20,293 nt of DNA from Actinomycetes bacterium (GTDB lineage: Bacteria > Actinomycetota > Acidimicrobiia > Acidimicrobiales > RAAP-2). Shown one piece after another: positions 14,175 to 20,293 of the stretch. Numbering within the stretch: position 1 is the first letter of the stretch; each line of letters begins with the position of its first letter. The position numbers and the translations under genes are program-made. The stretch is from assembly GCA_021826255.1 (NCBI GenBank), contig JAKBAZ010000007.1:1-20293 (forward strand). The letters are read 5' to 3'. The notes beneath the pieces were generated by a model that was not told the origin of the DNA, searched no databases, and saw only the letters and a list, made by a program, of their open reading frames with translations.

Positions 14175-16118
14175 TCAGAGTTGGCGTCGCCAGCGTGACG
14201 CCAAGTCGCGACCGGCGTCAGCGAGGGTGGACGACACCACCCGCGCCCCGGGTCCCGCCATCACCATCAGTCGATCAAGGAAGCTCGAGTCGAGGACCCG
14301 AAAGCGAACAGCCACCCGCCCGTCTCCGAGTGGCGCGATGTCGGCGTGAGGAAGAGTTTCAAAGAGGTACCTCCGCTGAAGATCGGCGACCACCACGACT
14401 TCCATTCCGTCCTCCGCCCGAGCGCTCAACCATTCTCGCTCGGGGTCGTCGGGCAAGGGTCCAGACGAAGGCGACACCGCTAGGACGTCACCCACGCGGT
14501 CGAGCCGAAACGTCCGCCAACCCTCTCGAAGGTGACAGTAGGCGCGAAAGAACAGGTGCCCGTTCAGAGACTGCAGTGCGCGCGGCTCCACGGTCCGTTC
14601 CACCAGATCGTCGGAGTTCGGCGCGAGGTAGGTGATTTTGAGTGCGTAGCCGTCGGTCGCCGCTTGGGCCACGAGATCAGCCAGAGAGTCCAGCGGCCGG
14701 TCACTCACCTCGACCATGTCCCCCACGACGTCATCGATTTTGTGAGTGGCTGACTCCAGCGCCGGATCATGAACGAAGGTCGCCGCCTCCCGTAGGGCGA
14801 TATTGAGTTCAAGGAGGTTGGACCACGTGAGAGTGGGAGCGTCGCCATCACCCGGCTCAAAGGTGACGAGGTAGGTCGAGTCATCGGTCTCTTCGTGATC
14901 CCAGTCCTCGCACTCTTTGATGATGCGGGCGGGATAGACGAAACCGGCGGAAGAATCGAAGACTTCGAAGGTCGCGAGTCGCCCCATCAAGTCCCTCACG
15001 TAGCCGGGACTCACCTCGAAGCGTTCCGCCAACTGCGAAATCTTCAGCCCCTCGGGGGCGTTGTGAATCGCTGAGAGCATCGCCAGGGTGTGCCCGAGAG
15101 ACGATCGCTTGGGCGCCACCGGGAACTGAATATCAGCGACGTCGGGGGCGTCCATCGTGTTCACTGACTTCAGCCACTCCTTCAGCGCTTTGACCAAGCT
15201 GTCCGGTGAGCGCAACTCAATCCGTCCCGCCCCCTCAAGAACGAAACGAAGGGCCTGGTAGTGGTCGGCGAAGACCATCCCGAACTCGACGCGCCCCTTC
15301 TTTTCACTCCCCAGTTCGACCCCGGGGTACAGACGAGAAATAATTCGCGCGAATTCCGCAGTGGTCGTGGCGACCACGTCGACCGGCTTCTCGCTCTTCG
15401 AGAACTCGGGGCGCCAGTCGCGGGCCCACTGGCGATCTTCCGCCGTGGCCTCGACAGTGCCGTCTTCGAGGACGGGCATCGAGTGCATTCTCGAGAATCG
15501 GTACCCCTTCACTCGCCAGCCTGACTCGTCGTGCTCGCGGGCGACCAGGTAACTCACTCCCTCGATGACTCGGATAACGAGTGGCTCCACGTGGCGACGA
15601 CGCACCTTGGCTCGACTGACGTAGTCAAAACTGATAGGCACTCGGCGCTCGATGGCCCGCACGACGGGCGTGTAGAACGCCGAGTAGGGCAGGCCCCCCG
15701 GAGTCGGCGGGCCCCCGTCGAAGAGGGCGAGCGCGCTGTCGCCCCCGAATCCACAAAAGCGTAGGGCGAGACCCACCACTCGTCGCTCCTCCGGGGTGAA
15801 GTCAATGGGAGGAGCGAAGGTATCGGCCGGATCGATGGAGTATCGATACAACTGATCGTCCCCCTGGACACTGCGAAGTCGTAGTCCGTTATCGCGAATC
15901 TGCGCCTTGTCTCTTTCAAACTTTTGACGTACCGCTACGTCCGAGCCCTGATAGGCACGCACCCGGTGTCCCTGGCGAGGGTCATCCACTTCGAGCGTGT
16001 CCACAATCTCGTCCTGCGTCAAGCCTCGACCCGACTCGTGAGCTTGGATGAGGAGCAGCGTCAGCGAAGCGACGCGCTCTCGGGCGGCGTCAGCACGTTC
16101 GGGAGAACTCTCGGTCAC
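14175..16118 (-). CDS. pafBC: Fused PafB-PafC-like WYL-domain transcriptional regulator
   Basis: A 647-residue protein with the HTH-WYL-WCX unit twice. In mycobacteria the PafB/PafC pair activates the LexA-independent DNA-damage response; fused versions are known in other actinobacteria. Seen: N-terminal winged helix (about 10-95), first WYL domain with VPISFDYVSRAKVRRRHVEP and YRFSRM (about 135-205), WCX-like part to about 330, second winged helix SQLAERFEVSPGYVRDLMGRL (about 365-385), second WYL with YALKITYLAPNSDDLVERTVEP and TFRLDRVG (about 490-555), and a C-terminal WCX part. The GTG start is supported by TAGTCT 6 nt upstream, directly behind moaC. No proteasome or pup genes are nearby. 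The relaxase gene follows at 27 bp. The regulatory role is by family analogy. Confidence 0.87.
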   Translation of the reverse strand: MTESSPERADAARERVASLTLLLIQAHESGRGLTQDEIVDTLEVDDPRQGHRVRAYQGSDVAVRQKFERDKAQIRDNGLRLRSVQGDDQLYRYSIDPADTFAPPIDFTPEERRVVGLALRFCGFGGDSALALFDGGPPTPGGLPYSAFYTPVVRAIERRVPISFDYVSRAKVRRRHVEPLVIRVIEGVSYLVAREHDESGWRVKGYRFSRMHSMPVLEDGTVEATAEDRQWARDWRPEFSKSEKPVDVVATTTAEFARIISRLYPGVELGSEKKGRVEFGMVFADHYQALRFVLEGAGRIELRSPDSLVKALKEWLKSVNTMDAPDVADIQFPVAPKRSSLGHTLAMLSAIHNAPEGLKISQLAERFEVSPGYVRDLMGRLATFEVFDSSAGFVYPARIIKECEDWDHEETDDSTYLVTFEPGDGDAPTLTWSNLLELNIALREAATFVHDPALESATHKIDDVVGDMVEVSDRPLDSLADLVAQAATDGYALKITYLAPNSDDLVERTVEPRALQSLNGHLFFRAYCHLREGWRTFRLDRVGDVLAVSPSSGPLPDDPEREWLSARAEDGMEVVVVADLQRRYLFETLPHADIAPLGDGRVAVRFRVLDSSFLDRLMVMAGPGARVVSSTLADAGRDLASRWRRQL

Positions 16119-16124
16119 TCGGTC

Positions 16125-16130
16125 AGACTA
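16125..16130 (-). promoter_or_regulatory. -10 box TAGTCT for pafBC-like gene
   Basis: TAGTCT on the minus strand ends 6 nt before GTG 16118, inside the 23-bp gap after moaC. The regulator and the relaxase therefore probably have their own leaderless promoter and do not rely on moaC transcription. Confidence 0.6.
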
Positions 16131-16141
16131 GCGAGACGCTC

Positions 16142-16636
16142 TCAAGTGGGCGAGTCCGCCTCGCTTCGGCGCCACGCTCCTGAGCGCCCCCCCGATTTCT
16201 CCCACAGGGCGATGTCCGAAATCGTCATCGTGCGGTCGGTCGATTTGCACATGTCGTAGATGGTGAGCGCCGCCACGCTGACGGCGGTGAGGGCCTCCAT
16301 CTCGACACCCGTCCGATCCACGGTGTCCACCGACGCTTCGACGTCGATGTGGTCGTCAGCGATCGTGAAGTTAATGAACACGTTGCCCACGAGAACCGGG
16401 TGCGCCATGGGAATGAGCGAGGCAGCGTGCTTCGCCGCCTGAATTCCGGCCACTCGAGCGGTGGCGAGGACGTCGCCCTTGGCCGTGGTATTGGACGCTA
16501 CCGCAGCGGTCGTGGTGGCCAGCATGGTGACGCGGCCTCGAGCCAGGGCTCGCCTCGCGGACACCTCGGACGGTCCTCGGTCGAGACCGAGGGATCCACT
16601 GGGCGGGGTCGGACGAAACTGGTGGAAGTGGTCCAC
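16142..16636 (-). CDS. moaC: Cyclic pyranopterin monophosphate synthase (molybdenum cofactor step 1)
   Basis: A 164-residue MoaC, which with MoaA converts GTP to cyclic pyranopterin monophosphate. Seen: TAKGDVLATARVAGIQAAKHAASLIPMAHP, TGVEMEALTAVSVAALTIYDMCK and STDRTMTISDIALWEKSGG, covering the family's Lys, His, Glu and Lys catalytic positions. Two oddities: the usual IPLCHP is here IPMAHP (Cys replaced by Ala, His kept), and the N-terminal MVDVS-type strand is divergent (SEVSARRALARGRVTM). The GTG at 16636 follows TAGTGT by 6 nt. It is divergent from the zinc-ribbon gene. No other molybdenum cofactor gene is in view. Confidence 0.93.
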   Translation of the reverse strand: MDHFHQFRPTPPSGSLGLDRGPSEVSARRALARGRVTMLATTTAAVASNTTAKGDVLATARVAGIQAAKHAASLIPMAHPVLVGNVFINFTIADDHIDVEASVDTVDRTGVEMEALTAVSVAALTIYDMCKSTDRTMTISDIALWEKSGGRSGAWRRSEADSPT

Positions 16637-16642
16637 CCCGTC

Positions 16643-16648
16643 ACACTA
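16643..16648 (-). promoter_or_regulatory. -10 box TAGTGT for moaC
   Basis: TAGTGT on the minus strand ends 6 nt before GTG 16636, the same geometry as the other leaderless genes. Confidence 0.55.
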
Positions 16649-16672
16649 CCCAGCGGACGTCGCCACGAGGAA

Positions 16673-16688
16673 CGCCAGTAAACTGGCG
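16673..16688. promoter_or_regulatory. 16-bp palindrome over the fmdB-like promoter (operator candidate)
   Basis: CGCCAGT-AA-ACTGGCG is a perfect inverted repeat with 7-bp arms. It contains TAAACT (16679-16684), a plausible -10 box for the zinc-ribbon gene, and lies 25 bp outside the moaC -10 box, so a bound dimer could control one or both genes. The role is inferred. Confidence 0.5.
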
Positions 16689-16705
16689 AGTGAAAGGAGG
16701 AGGGT

Positions 16706-16906
16706 ATGCCTACCTACGAGTACGAGTGCCAGCAGTGTCACGACGTCCACGAAGTGGTTCAAAAGTTCTCCGATGCCCCCCTCACGACATGCGAGAAGTG
16801 CGGGGGACCCCTGCGCAAGGTGTTCTCGGGCGTGGGGATCGCGTTCAAGGGCAGCGGGTTCTACAAGACCGATTCTCGCGCGACCTCGAGCTCCAGTTCG
16901 GACTAG
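16706..16906 (+). CDS. FmdB-family small zinc-ribbon protein
   Basis: A 66-residue protein with the FmdB/CxxC regulatory fold: MPTYEYECQQC start, zinc ligands Cys8, Cys11, Cys29 and Cys32, then GGPLRKVFSGVGIAFKGSGFY and a Ser-rich tail. The family was named after a formamidase regulator, but most members have no proven role. It has a strong ribosome site AAAGGAGG (16693-16700) 5 nt before the ATG, unlike the leaderless genes around it, and a palindrome at its promoter. dxs follows 52 bp downstream but has its own TAGGCT box. Confidence 0.9.
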   Translation: MPTYEYECQQCHDVHEVVQKFSDAPLTTCEKCGGPLRKVFSGVGIAFKGSGFYKTDSRATSSSSSD

Positions 16907-16917
16907 CCGGTTCGATA

Positions 16918-16933
16918 TCTCGCCCACGCGAGA
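16918..16933. terminator. Small hairpin between the zinc-ribbon gene and dxs
   Basis: TCTCGC-CCAC-GCGAGA gives a perfect 6-bp stem just after the fmdB-like stop codon and 12 bp before the dxs -10 box. There is no T-run, so terminator strength is doubtful. Confidence 0.3.
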
Positions 16934-16945
16934 GGGGCTCAAGGG

Positions 16946-16951
16946 TAGGCT
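16946..16951 (+). promoter_or_regulatory. -10 box TAGGCT for dxs
   Basis: TAGGCT ends 7 nt before GTG 16959 and decides the dxs start. The open frame continues about 500 bp upstream through antisense moaC and an out-of-frame copy of the zinc-ribbon gene, so position alone would not give the start. Confidence 0.6.
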
Positions 16952-16958
16952 AGTCAGC

Positions 16959-18881
16959 GTGATTTTGCCCTCGATTGAGTCGCCCGCCGACCTCGAGCCC
17001 CTCTCGTACGACGAACTTCGCCAGTTGGCCCAAGAGATCCGGGAGTTCATCATCTCGTCGGTGACGAGTTCCGGGGGTCACCTCGGGTCCAACTTGGGTG
17101 TCGTCGAAATCACTCTCGCGCTTCACCGGGTGTTTCACTCCCCCCAGGACGCCCTGCTGTTCGACACGGGGCATCAGGCCTACGTTCACAAGCTCCTCAC
17201 CGGTCGTCGATACGGGTTTCGCCAGCTCCGCAAACGAGGTGGTCTCTCGGGATACCCCAGTCGCTCAGAGTCCCAACACGACTGGATCGAGTCCTCCCAC
17301 GCCTCCACCGCGCTCAGTTACGCTCACGGGCTCTCGGTCGCACTCGAAGCGCGCCACGAACTGGCCGGGCACGGTGGGCAGCGCCACGTCGTCGCCCTCG
17401 TCGGGGACGGATCTCTCACCGGCGGTATGGCCTACGAAGCACTCAACAACTTGGGAGTATCGGGCCAACGCGTCGTCATTGTTCTCAACGACAACGGGCG
17501 TAGTTACGCCCCGACCATCTCGCGACTCTCTCGCTCCTTGACGTCGCTGCGCATCAATCGGACGTACCTCTCGTGGCGTGAGAGGCTCCGACGTTTGGTT
17601 CCTCGTCTCACCTGGGTCGGTAAGACCGCCTACCGGGGCATCGACTCGTTCACCTCGGTAGTTCGCGAGATGGTGACACCTCACACCTTCTTCGAGAATC
17701 TCGGAGTTCGCTACCTCGGTCCAGTAGACGGTCACGACGTCGAAGCCCTCGAGACCGTACTTCGTTCCGCGAAGGAGTGGGACGGCCCCATCGTGGTGCA
17801 CTGCTTGACCGAAAAAGGGCGAGGCTACGAACCCGCGACGTCGGACTACCAGCGGATGCACGACTACAAGTTGCCGCCCAAGTACAACGACGAAGATGTG
17901 CCGCCACTGTCGTTTACCCAGGTGTTCTCCGACGCCGTCATGAAGGAGGCGAGGCGTGACCACCGCATCGTGGCTCTCACGGCCGCCATGGCCGGGCCGA
18001 CCGGACTCCTACCCTTTCAGGCGGAGTTCCCCCACCGGTTCTTTGACGTGGGCATTGCCGAACAACACGCCGTGACCGCGGCGGCCGGCATGGCCATGGG
18101 GGGGCTCAAACCCGTCGTGGCGATCTACTCCACCTTCTTCTCGCGCGCGTTCGACCAGGCGAACCTGGATGTCGGGCTACTCAACCTTCCGGTGGTCTTC
18201 GTCTTCGATCGAGCGGGTATCACCGGCGACGACGGGCCCAGTCACCACGGCATCTTGGATGTCGCGCTCTGCCTCGCGATTCCCCACATGACTATCTTCG
18301 CGCCCTCGAGCGCGGACGAAGTTCCGGTCATGCTCCACAGCGCTCTCGCACTCTCCACTCCGAGCGCCCTGCGATTCCCCAAAACGGCGCCGCGAGCCCT
18401 CGACGGGAAGGTCGGAGAGGGTCTGAAGGCGCGATGCCTCCAGCGCGGTGACGGTCGGCTCTGCGTGCTGGCGTTGGGCAAGATGACCGTGAACGCCTAC
18501 GAGGCACTGAAGGACTTCGCCGATAGTGAGGGGATCACTCTCTACGACGTGCGCGTCCTACCCCCCGATCCCGACATGATTGCCGACGCCCTCGAGCACG
18601 AGCGCATCATCACCCTCGAGGACGGAACTCGCCACGGCGGGGCGGGAACCCTCATGGTGTCTGCCGTTCGATCGCTCGCTCAAGAACGGGGCCGGCCGTT
18701 TCCCTCGACGCGCATCCTCGGAGTGCCCCGGGCCTACCTCGAGCACCACCACCCCGACGCGTTGCTGGGCGAACTAGGCCTGGACCCGGAGGGACTCGCG
18801 GGCGCCTTTGAGCGATTCCTTCACGACCAACCGGAGTTTCCTCGCCGGTGGCCCGAATCTCCCGCGCCCCGGTACCTCTGA
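16959..18881 (+). CDS. dxs: 1-deoxy-D-xylulose-5-phosphate synthase
   Basis: A 640-residue thiamine-diphosphate enzyme that condenses pyruvate and glyceraldehyde 3-phosphate in the first step of the MEP isoprenoid pathway; cytoplasmic. Seen: SSGGHLGSNLGVVE with His41, FDTGHQAYVHKLLTGR (68-83), the cofactor motif GDGSLTGGMAYEALNNLG (149-166) ending in LNDNGRSY (176-183), FENLGVRYLGPVDGHD (245-260), the pyrimidine-domain FDVGIAEQHAVTAAAGMAMGG (from 362) with catalytic Glu368, and YSTFFSRAFDQ. Length is typical. The sequence after MHDYKLPPKYNDED is more divergent than most homologues. The GTG start gives a normal N-terminus and follows TAGGCT by 7 nt. msrB follows after 36 bp with its own box. 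Confidence 0.96.
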   Translation: MILPSIESPADLEPLSYDELRQLAQEIREFIISSVTSSGGHLGSNLGVVEITLALHRVFHSPQDALLFDTGHQAYVHKLLTGRRYGFRQLRKRGGLSGYPSRSESQHDWIESSHASTALSYAHGLSVALEARHELAGHGGQRHVVALVGDGSLTGGMAYEALNNLGVSGQRVVIVLNDNGRSYAPTISRLSRSLTSLRINRTYLSWRERLRRLVPRLTWVGKTAYRGIDSFTSVVREMVTPHTFFENLGVRYLGPVDGHDVEALETVLRSAKEWDGPIVVHCLTEKGRGYEPATSDYQRMHDYKLPPKYNDEDVPPLSFTQVFSDAVMKEARRDHRIVALTAAMAGPTGLLPFQAEFPHRFFDVGIAEQHAVTAAAGMAMGGLKPVVAIYSTFFSRAFDQANLDVGLLNLPVVFVFDRAGITGDDGPSHHGILDVALCLAIPHMTIFAPSSADEVPVMLHSALALSTPSALRFPKTAPRALDGKVGEGLKARCLQRGDGRLCVLALGKMTVNAYEALKDFADSEGITLYDVRVLPPDPDMIADALEHERIITLEDGTRHGGAGTLMVSAVRSLAQERGRPFPSTRILGVPRAYLEHHHPDALLGELGLDPEGLAGAFERFLHDQPEFPRRWPESPAPRYL

Positions 18882-18904
18882 GCACGCCGTCACGTCGACG
18901 CCCC

Positions 18905-18910
18905 TAGAGT
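18905..18910 (+). promoter_or_regulatory. -10 box TAGAGT for msrB
   Basis: TAGAGT ends 7 nt before ATG 18918. The preceding 36-bp gap after dxs shows no terminator and no ribosome site, so msrB may be both read through from dxs and started independently. Confidence 0.5.
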
Positions 18911-18917
18911 CCTCTGC

Positions 18918-19310
18918 ATGGACTTTCCCGTTACCCTGCCCGACACCGAATGGCGTCAACGTCTCAGCCTGGAGCGCTACGAAATCCTCCGTCACGCCGC
19001 CACCGAGCCAGCTTTTACCGGGGAACTCTTGCACGTCGACGAGGCCGGTTCCTTCACGTGCGCCGGTTGTGGAGCCCACCTCTTTACGAGTGACCAGAAG
19101 TTTGACTCCGGATGCGGGTGGCCCAGTTTCGACGCCTGCTCACCCGGCAGCATCATCGAGCGGCTCGACACCTCCCACGGGATGCGACGCACCGAGATTC
19201 TCTGCGCCTCCTGCGGGGGTCATTTGGGCCACGTGTTCAACGACGGACCCACTGCGACGGGCCTGCGTTACTGCGTCAACTCTCTCTCGATGGAGTTTTC
19301 ACCCGAGTAA
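18918..19310 (+). CDS. msrB: Peptide-methionine (R)-S-oxide reductase
   Basis: A 130-residue MsrB that reduces the R form of methionine sulfoxide in proteins. Seen: zinc ligands Cys48/Cys51 (CAGC) and Cys96/Cys99 (CASC), the FDSGCGWPSF loop (62-71) with Cys66 as probable resolving cysteine, GHLGHVFNDGP, and the catalytic Cys119 in RYCVNSLSM. It is a single-domain enzyme of normal length without signal peptide, so cytoplasmic. It ends 23 bp from the convergent ftsX stop. Confidence 0.96.
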   Translation: MDFPVTLPDTEWRQRLSLERYEILRHAATEPAFTGELLHVDEAGSFTCAGCGAHLFTSDQKFDSGCGWPSFDACSPGSIIERLDTSHGMRRTEILCASCGGHLGHVFNDGPTATGLRYCVNSLSMEFSPE

Positions 19311-19333
19311 ACGCCCGTACCGATGACGTTCGA

Positions 19334-20188
19334 CTAGACGTCGAGGAAGCGTCGAATGGCGATTCCCGAACCCACCGATCCGACGAACACTCCCACCAAG
19401 AGCACCACGGTGTTCGTCCCCCAGAGGGCAGAGTTCCCGATGGTGAACTCGTTGTGGAGTGGGTACCAGGTTTTGAGCGCCCAGACTGCCCCCATCGCGA
19501 CGGCCGAGCCGAGGAGCCCCTGCACGAATCCCTCCGTGATGTAGGGGATACGGATGAACCAGTTAGTCGCTCCCACCAGCTTCATCACCGAGACCTCTCG
19601 GCGCCGAGAAAAGATGGCCATTCGGATGGTGTTCAAAATCAACACGGTCGCCGAAATCATGAGGACAATAGCCAGCACGATGAAGACCACTTGAACGATG
19701 CGAATCGTGTGGTTCATCTGACGTATCTGCTGCTCGGGGGCGGTCACCATATAGACACCCGGCTCGTGTTGAAACGTCGACTGAATCGTGAACGCGTCAG
19801 TGGGAATGGTCGGGGTGCAACGGAACGAGGAGGGGACGTCCGTCGGCTTGAGAATGGTCCACTCCGAGGCCGGCAGCACCGACTTGGCTTCAAGGTAGTC
19901 CTGGTACTGGGTGCGATAGACGCAGGTCTTGACAATCGGCAGTTGGTGCAACTGGGTGCGCACGGTGTTGATCTCCCCGGACGTCGCGGTCGGCGACATC
20001 CAGAGAGTCACCCGAGTGCCCTGCTGCCACGACGCCGACGCCTGGGCGGCGCTCTGGCGCAAAAGAAGCGCGGAACCGACGAGCGAGAGCGAGACCGCCA
20101 CGGTGAGAACTGCGGCAATCGTCATCATGCGATTGCGCCAGAGATTGGTCAAGGTCTCTCGCAGAGCGTAACGAAGGTAGTTCGCCAT
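19334..20188 (-). CDS. ftsX: Cell division ABC-type permease subunit FtsX
   Basis: A 284-residue inner-membrane protein that works with the ATPase FtsE to activate peptidoglycan hydrolases at the septum. Seen: cytoplasmic start MANYLRYALRETLTNLWRNR, membrane segment 1 (about 20-43), a large extracytoplasmic domain (about 44-165) with two cysteines (CVYRTQYQDY and SFRC), then three segments (about 168-200, 215-240 and 255-278) and a short tail IRRFLDV. Normal length for actinobacterial FtsX. The ATG overlaps the ftsE stop (TAATG), so the two are translationally coupled. Confidence 0.94.
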   Translation of the reverse strand: MANYLRYALRETLTNLWRNRMMTIAAVLTVAVSLSLVGSALLLRQSAAQASASWQQGTRVTLWMSPTATSGEINTVRTQLHQLPIVKTCVYRTQYQDYLEAKSVLPASEWTILKPTDVPSSFRCTPTIPTDAFTIQSTFQHEPGVYMVTAPEQQIRQMNHTIRIVQVVFIVLAIVLMISATVLILNTIRMAIFSRRREVSVMKLVGATNWFIRIPYITEGFVQGLLGSAVAMGAVWALKTWYPLHNEFTIGNSALWGTNTVVLLVGVFVGSVGSGIAIRRFLDV

Positions 20189-20293
20189 TAGAGAGCCCCC
20201 TCGGGTACGCCGTACACCCCGCGCACCTGGTCGCGCACGACCTGGCCGTGGTCGAGTTCGATGACGCGTCGACGCATTCGATTCACCATATTC
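20188..20293 (-). CDS. ftsE: Cell division ATP-binding protein FtsE, C-terminal end
   Basis: Only the last 34 codons are in the window; the gene continues beyond the right edge. The visible NRMRRRVIELDHGQVVRDQ followed by GVYGV matches the C-terminus of actinobacterial FtsE (VV-MRRRVIEL-GRLVRD-GVYG). The ATPase motifs lie outside. The TAA stop shares its last A with the ATG of ftsX. Confidence 0.88.
   Translation of the reverse strand, partial: NMVNRMRRRVIELDHGQVVRDQVRGVYGVPEGAL

Noticed and set aside
13377..14198. 273-codon plus-strand frame opposite the relaxase
   Set aside because: The minus strand carries the histidine triad and other TrwC motifs; the plus frame has no recognisable features.
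16461..16958. Long upstream extension of the dxs frame
   Set aside because: It runs antisense to moaC and out of frame through the zinc-ribbon gene; the GTG at 16959 gives the normal DXS N-terminus and has a promoter box 7 nt before it.
19112..20191. 359-codon plus-strand frame opposite ftsX
   Set aside because: ftsX and msrB are clearly recognisable on the other strand and frame; the translation is Arg/His-rich with no domain.

Overview
The window is a densely packed, high-GC bacterial chromosome segment, almost certainly from an Actinomycetota. The evidence is a fused E2/E1 2-oxoglutarate dehydrogenase (Kgd/OdhA type), a fused PafB-PafC-like WYL regulator, an F420-pathway guanylyltransferase (CofC/FbiD type), FtsE/FtsX, many GTG starts, and TANNNT promoter boxes 6-7 nt in front of start codons (leaderless style). 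A deep-branching class such as Acidimicrobiia is possible, but the sequence alone does not settle it. No rRNA, tRNA, CRISPR array or insertion sequence was seen.

Layout, left to right. (1) 1-1635 is the N-terminal 545 codons of kgd on the minus strand, divergent from an alpha/beta hydrolase (1682-2479). (2) 2687-6535 encodes a dipeptide/oligopeptide-type ABC importer: a secreted substrate-binding protein, a perfect 16-bp hairpin, then two permeases. Its likely ATPase partner, a DppD-DppF fusion, lies on the opposite strand (7919-9937) in an apparent rnhB - ATPase - polytopic membrane protein operon that runs towards the permeases. (3) rnhB is divergent from a cofC-like gene (10670-11311), with only 33 bp between the start codons. 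The cofC end converges on a gene for a pure Lys/Ala/Pro/Val repeat protein resembling histone-H1-like tails (11274-11558).

(4) The accessory-looking part is 11559-14147: an inverted-repeat-rich intergenic region, a VirD4/TraG-like coupling ATPase (11836-13176, plus) and a compact TrwC/MobF-like relaxase (13056-14147, minus) whose 3' end overlaps the ATPase gene by 121 bp. The relaxase gene lies 27 bp behind a fused PafBC-like DNA-damage regulator (14175-16118), so the two look co-transcribed. A relaxase and a coupling protein with no transfer channel genes, embedded among housekeeping genes and coupled to a damage regulator, is the most unusual arrangement in the window.

(5) 16142-20293 is housekeeping again: moaC (minus), divergent from a small FmdB-type zinc ribbon gene across a palindrome; dxs (isoprenoid precursors); msrB (oxidised-protein repair); and, from the right edge, ftsE (C-terminal fragment) overlapping ftsX (cell division).

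Nine of the genes have a TANNNT box whose last T lies 6-7 nt before the chosen start codon. This decides several starts (rnhB, dxs, moaC, cofC) and suggests that leaderless transcription is the default here. Genes inside operons (dppC, the relaxase) and the fmdB and lysine-repeat genes have ordinary Shine-Dalgarno sites instead.
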